DNA of 64,000 bases, from contig NC_092604.1 of assembly GCF_047663525.1 (NCBI RefSeq), positions 9,998,001 to 10,062,000 of the forward strand. The letters are read 5' to 3'. Below, in pieces: positions 59,111-64,000 of the stretch (position 1 is the first letter of the stretch; each line of letters starts with the position of its first letter). The notes below the pieces were generated by a model, which was not told where the DNA came from, searched no databases, and was given only the letters and a program-made list of their open reading frames with translations. This DNA comes from Anas platyrhynchos (Eukaryota > Chordata > Aves > Anseriformes > Anatidae). The position numbers and the translations under genes are program-made.

Positions 59111-62100
59111 GTAAGTATTTCCAGAGCGCGTGCGGGGGCATTTGCCTAAGGGGAAGGAAGAGCAGGAGAGCCACGGCCTGGCTGGGGAGCGCTGGGTTAA
59201 GCCAAAGTCAATAACCCAGTTGGTTTGATATTAAAAGCCAGCTCTTCTGAAACTTAACAGGACTTTCTCCTACGCTAAAAAAAAAAAATAATAAGGAGAG
59301 CTTGTGCCTGCACCTTTTAAAGCAGTGGGTGTCCTTCTCTTCTAAGGGGAATGTACTCAAGCGCTAACCCCAAAATGTGCTCCGTTGGTGACCCAGAGCA
59401 GCACCATATCTCCCAAAAGCTTTTGAGCAGCACTGCTGGGGGGCTGAAATCCCAGGTCTGCGATCCCAGGTCTCCCTCAACCCTGCGAAGGGCACCCCCG
59501 CTCTGAAACACCCTTGGCACGAGGGGGGGGGACCCTGAGCGCCGGCTCCTCTCCTCTGCATCCCTCCCCGGCTCAAACTGCGCATTGACGAGCCCCGGGG
59601 AAGCCCGGAGGCTGACACTTGTGGCACGCCGTGCTGCTGCTGCAGTGTGCCATCAGCGGCCAGCGCCACAGCCCCCAGCTCTGGCAGTGCACGTTGACAG
59701 CGCAGGAGGAATCCTGCTCGCTTTGGGGAGCCCGCATGGAGAGAGCAAAGGGGATTTAACCCCCCTGATGATTTAACCCTTTGCATCACCTTGGAGGAGG
59801 GTCAAAATTTTATGTGAGCCTCATTTTGGATAATGTAAGAGGGAGAATGTGCACGTCTAGGTAAGGTAGGAGGAAAGTAGGGGCTGTTTGCACTCCAACC
59901 CCCCCGTGTTGCTGGTCAGACAGTCATAGCGAGGCAAGAATGAGTCAAATTAAAATGTCACCTCCCTGCTGCGAGGAGTCCTCCCCCCCCCCGGTACTGC
60001 TCCCCCGCCGGTTTGCTCACCAACCGTCCTTGCAGGCTTTGGCCCACGGTTACACCGGCAGCAGCCGCTCGCCAAATGCCTGCACAGAGCAGCGATTCTG
60101 CAGCTCACGGTGCCAGGCAGCCTGCGGGTGCAGCAGGGACCTGCCCGGCCCCACAGCCCCCTGCCTGCAGTGGGGTCACTGGCTGGGGGCCCCGATGCTG
60201 CCCAGCCTCGGGGAGCACGGAGGAAGGATGCAGAGGCCGGGTTTAAGCAGCCCTCCTGGCTGCTAATCCCCAGGGCGCTGCGGGAGGGGGATGCTGGCTT
60301 GGCCGCTCACGAGTCATTCACATAAAAAATAGAGGAATAGGGAGGGCTGAGAGAGGGTGGGAATGCGGAGGGCTAGAGAGCAGGGCAAACTCAGACGTGG
60401 TGCAGTGCCTTCCTGGAGGCCTGAGCATCTGCTCTGCGTGCGCATCCCAGCCCTTGCCTGCCTTCTGCCTGCAAGCCCAGATGCAGGCAGAGGTTCAGCA
60501 GCTCAGGCACGGAGCAGATGCGTGTTGGAAGATGCAGGCCGTGGGGAAGGGCACACCAAGGAGCAGCTATAAGCCACAGACTGTTCCCACCCCATCCCCG
60601 TGTCCTCTCCCTGCTCAAGCAGAAAGTGCCTCGAGATGCAAACTCCAGCACCTGGCAAAAGCAGGAGCCGTAAGGGAGCAGAGGAGCTTACCTTGATGCT
60701 AGAAGTACTTACAACAGGCCTGAGATCTGTAGGCTTTTTGGCTCCAAAACCATCTTCAGCAAGGACAATTTGTTGCTCAGATGTTCCCAGTTCCAGGCCT
60801 TCGGGATTTGCATGTGTAATTCTCGGGCTCATTTAGAAGTCCTGCCTTCAGCAAGCAGCTGCAAGGAAAACAGAAAAGTCCGGTGTGTATAAATACAGCT
60901 CGCATCCACTGGAATAAGGAGGGCAGGGCAGAGAGCTATTTAGACAGTGCTGCTGTGGATCGCAACCCCAGGCATGTTGCTTTACTTCTCTGCACCCAAG
61001 TTTCCCTATTTTTAAGGGAGGATTTGGTACAGTCTTCCCTTGCTGGAATGCTTTGAGAGCCATAGACAAAAGTTTCAGCCAAAAGCTGTAAACAGGTAGT
61101 CAGAATTAAACACTGCAGATGTGTAGGAGAGCCATTATCCAGAAAGTCGTGGAAGCAGAAAGATTTCTCCCTGGGAGGTTCAGGCACATTTCACTGATAC
61201 CGAAGAGCTGCCCAGCCCCAATTCAGGATTGGCCTGCTCCTCCACCCGGCTTCTTTACATGTGTCACCATCGGAAAGCTGTAAATAAAGGTGATTGGGAA
61301 GAAAGGCCTCTTTCAATGCCATCGAAACGTACTCTTGGGAGACCTCGATAGAGCCAGGGACAGGACACAAACCTGTCTGAAAGGGTGGGCCTTCAGCTGA
61401 TGCAAGTCAAGATAATTCCACTGACCTCCATGGAGCTGCATTGATTTATGCCAACGGACTGCTTGTCCCAGCTTTCCATGATGAAGAGACACCACTGGAA
61501 CAATGTTTTTATTATTATTATATATTTTTTTTAAATTACTGTGGTAACAGGTAAACAGAAAACTCCAAATAAATGCCATCAGTTGGTCCACCTGGGCTTC
61601 AGTGCTTAGAGCAGGCTTCAGATCCATTTTTCACTCCTGCCCGCTGCAGTTGGTGGCTGTGCACAAGCTGCCCTTACGCTGAGGACAGAAACAGCTGAGA
61701 AATACTGGAGCAGATGGAGCTGTGCATAAGACTCATATACGGATGTTAGATACAGAGGGGATAATTTCGACACGCGTTTAAAGCTGCACTGACAATTTTT
61801 TGGCTAAATGCAGCGTTTTTAAATGGAAGGAGAGGAAAATAACTAAAGCTCAGCTCACGCATAAATGCTGGGGTTATTTTGCCTGTAAGTCTGTGCTGGC
61901 AGGAACACGAGCACCCTTGGCAGGAGGAAGTGGAAGCACTCTCTGACCTCTCTCAATGCAGAACTGGGGAAAACCCCCAAGTCCCAGTGCTGCCGTTACT
62001 GCTCACCCTGAGCAGGGTTTTACCCTCAGCAGCACCTTCCTCCCCCAGGGAGGCACAACATGGGGCATCAGGATCAGGCCGCAGAGGTCCAGCCCGCACG

Positions 62101-64000
62101 GGACCAGCAGGACCCAGCTCTGGGCAGCATCTCCTGGGCACCCTGTGGGACCCACGTCAGCGTCGGGGACGGCATCACCCAGTCGTGCTTCTTCATCTCC
62201 ATGGAGACGTGCGAGGAGCAGCGCAGATGGTGATATGCAAAACAGAGCGAGAAATAAATCAGAGTTTGAATGCAATCAGCTGAGAATCTTGGGAAGTTTC
62301 AGGTAGATTTGCTCCCCCGGCAGGCTCACCAGGATGGCTGGGCAGCACCGCATCGTCGCTGCAGCTTAACGGGCATCTCTCTCCTGCGAGATTAAATCTT
62401 CCATGCCCTGCAGCAGAGAGACAATGAACTCGAGAAAGCGACTTGTCAAAAGAATAGAGCCCCGGTCCTTGGAAGGGAAAACAGCCAAAAAAAGGATTCA
62501 CCAAAAAAATGATTTAAAAATTGGTTGCATTGCCCAGCTGAGGACAAATCACTGTAGCTGCCCCTCCAGAGGGGCTGAGGGAAAGGCTTTGCTGCCCTTG
62601 TGTGGCCTGTGGCTCTAACCCTATCTAAAGAGGTTGTCCAGCCCCAACATGAGCCCATTCAGCTAAACCAGCAGCAATCCCTCCCAGTCGCTTAGCGTCA
62701 GGTCTCTGAAGTTTGACTACCTGCACCCTGGTTCGGTAGGCACACGGCTGGAGGACAGGCTGGCGAGACCGCGACCACATCTAAAATTTCTTTCCTGTTC
62801 TCCACTGTAACCCTGGCTGGGATTGCTTGACGTGCCAGAGTAGGTGAGAGAGACACTGTAAAGGACAAGTTCAAATTAAGCAGCTCTGAATATCAGGTTT
62901 TCCTCCTTTCATCCAGTCACCAACCCTGACACAGAGAGGCAGGGGGTCAGGGGAGCAATGGCTCTGCCTGCACCAAGCAAGGGCTGCATCCAAGGAGGGC
63001 TTTTTAAGTCAAGGAGCTGGTGGAAAGGAAGGGCACGGGAAAGCACAAGGTTCTGCAAGCTCATCTGCCCTGTGACTGATTAGGAGCTGGCTTTGAGGTG
63101 CAGGGGCTGAGGCTGCACGGGTGCCTGATGCCTGCCTGGATGGGTTAGCTCGCTGCACCCACGTGGATGCACGGAGCCAGAGGCTGCTGGGCCTGGGGCT
63201 GCTGCCACTGCACAAGACACTGACTCCCCCAGCACATGCTGGGGGCTTGGTTTCTTGTAGCAGAATAGGAAGAAATGTAATTGAATGGGAAGCAGGGGGG
63301 TAAAGCTGCCTAAAGCAGCACGGCTATCAGCGGCAGGGCTGCTGCTGGGCCATGAGAAATAGCTCAAAGGCCCTCCTCCTGGTAGCAAGAGGACATTTGT
63401 CAGGGAGAGATGCTCTGGTCTCTGGTGATGCTGGTGCTGACTGAAGGTTTCAGAGCGGCAGGAACAAGCTCGTCGCTATCACAAGCTGGAATCTACCGCT
63501 TTTGGAGCTGCTCAGCCCTAGTGAGCCGATGAAACCAGATAGGTGGGTGCCTTCTCCTGCCTGCTCCCTGCTATTGTCAGCAAAGTGTTTACTGAGCACT
63601 TTCTGGCCTTTCCTTGGCTCAACACCATCACAGAAAGATGCTGATGCAGCCAGAGATCCTTCCATAGCGTTCTTCCCAAAGCCAGCCAGAGGCCGGCTGC
63701 CGGCACATTACTTAACACAGACAAGCCCTGCAAGGCAAGGCTACTGCCACAGCAGGCAAGGGGCAGCCGTCGTTCAGCCTCTCCTTTTGGTCCAGTCATG
63801 GGATCCTCACAAGGCCCCACTTCTTTCTTTCCTTTTTACTAAGCGCTGCACATAAGTGCGATGGCTTTGAAACCTCAGGGTTAACCGCAGTCGCTCAAAT
63901 TAGGCCCAGAGCGCTGCTCAAAGCAAGGCAGGCCGGCTTCCTCCTCCCGCTCCCTGCCCACGCCGTGTCTGAGGCAGAGCGGGCGCTGAGGCCACGCTGA
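59111..64000. other. FAM78A intron 1 (continues past the window)
   Basis: Almost 4.9 kb of intron. The next FAM78A exon was searched for and not found. Apart from the antisense candidate exon at 60,692-60,858, a short AT-rich patch near 61,505-61,535 and CG-rich unique sequence, nothing was recognised. Confidence 0.7.
60692..60858 (-). other. Candidate unannotated exon with a 47-codon open start, antisense in FAM78A intron
   Basis: On the minus strand a strong acceptor (ttttctgttttccttgcag) is followed by 26 bases of leader, a TAA directly before an ATG at 60,832, and 47 open codons. The frame starts MSPRITHANPEGLELG, includes EQQIVLAEDGFGAKKP and ends STSSIK, exactly at a good donor AAG|GTAAGC in phase 0. 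Composition looks like ordinary protein rather than GC-driven noise. I do not recognise the product and found no certain partner exon. It could be part of a nested gene or long non-coding RNA, or chance. Confidence 0.4.

Overview
The window is vertebrate, almost certainly avian, nuclear DNA. It has spliced genes, CpG-island promoters and CR1 retrotransposon pieces of bird/reptile type, and compact GC-rich spacing typical of an avian microchromosome. Species cannot be fixed from the sequence. The gene order PRRC2B - PLPP7 - FAM78A matches, inverted, the human 9q34 order FAM78A - PLPP7 - PRRC2B as I know it; in chicken this block lies on chromosome 17.

Region by region: positions 1-24,800 hold the 5' half of PRRC2B on the minus strand. 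Twelve coding exons (789-11,141) join in frame into residues 1-636 of a protein of about 2,200 residues; the rest lies left of position 1. A non-coding first exon sits in a CpG island at about 24.4-24.7 kb, separated from the start-codon exon by a 13 kb intron. From about 24.85 to 41.5 kb is intergenic, with no supportable gene but an isolated CpG/G-quadruplex-rich patch at 32.0-32.6 kb. PLPP7 (NET39) lies complete on the minus strand in two coding exons (52,617-53,067 and 42,000-42,364) separated by a 10.25 kb intron, with a poly(A) signal at 41,553 and a compact muscle-type promoter at about 53.23-53.36 kb. FAM78A starts on the plus strand: CpG island at 57.1-58.1 kb, first coding exon 58,848-59,110, then intron 1 to the window end; its last exon lies to the right.

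These are three unrelated neighbours, not an operon-like system: a translation/RNA-granule factor (PRRC2B), an inactive lipid-phosphatase homologue of the muscle nuclear envelope (PLPP7), and a gene of unknown function (FAM78A). I see no bacterial, viral, CRISPR or toxin feature and no clear new multi-gene system. Most long open frames here are chance frames in GC-rich DNA.

The items most worth a second look are: a splice-bounded 47-codon frame antisense inside FAM78A intron 1 (60,692-60,858); an E-box/MCAT/MEF2/E-box cluster at the PLPP7 promoter; the FAM78A leader, which combines a shifted start, overlapping upstream frames and long A and T runs able to pair; and an overlapping upstream frame in PRRC2B, whose own protein family is implicated in leaky scanning.
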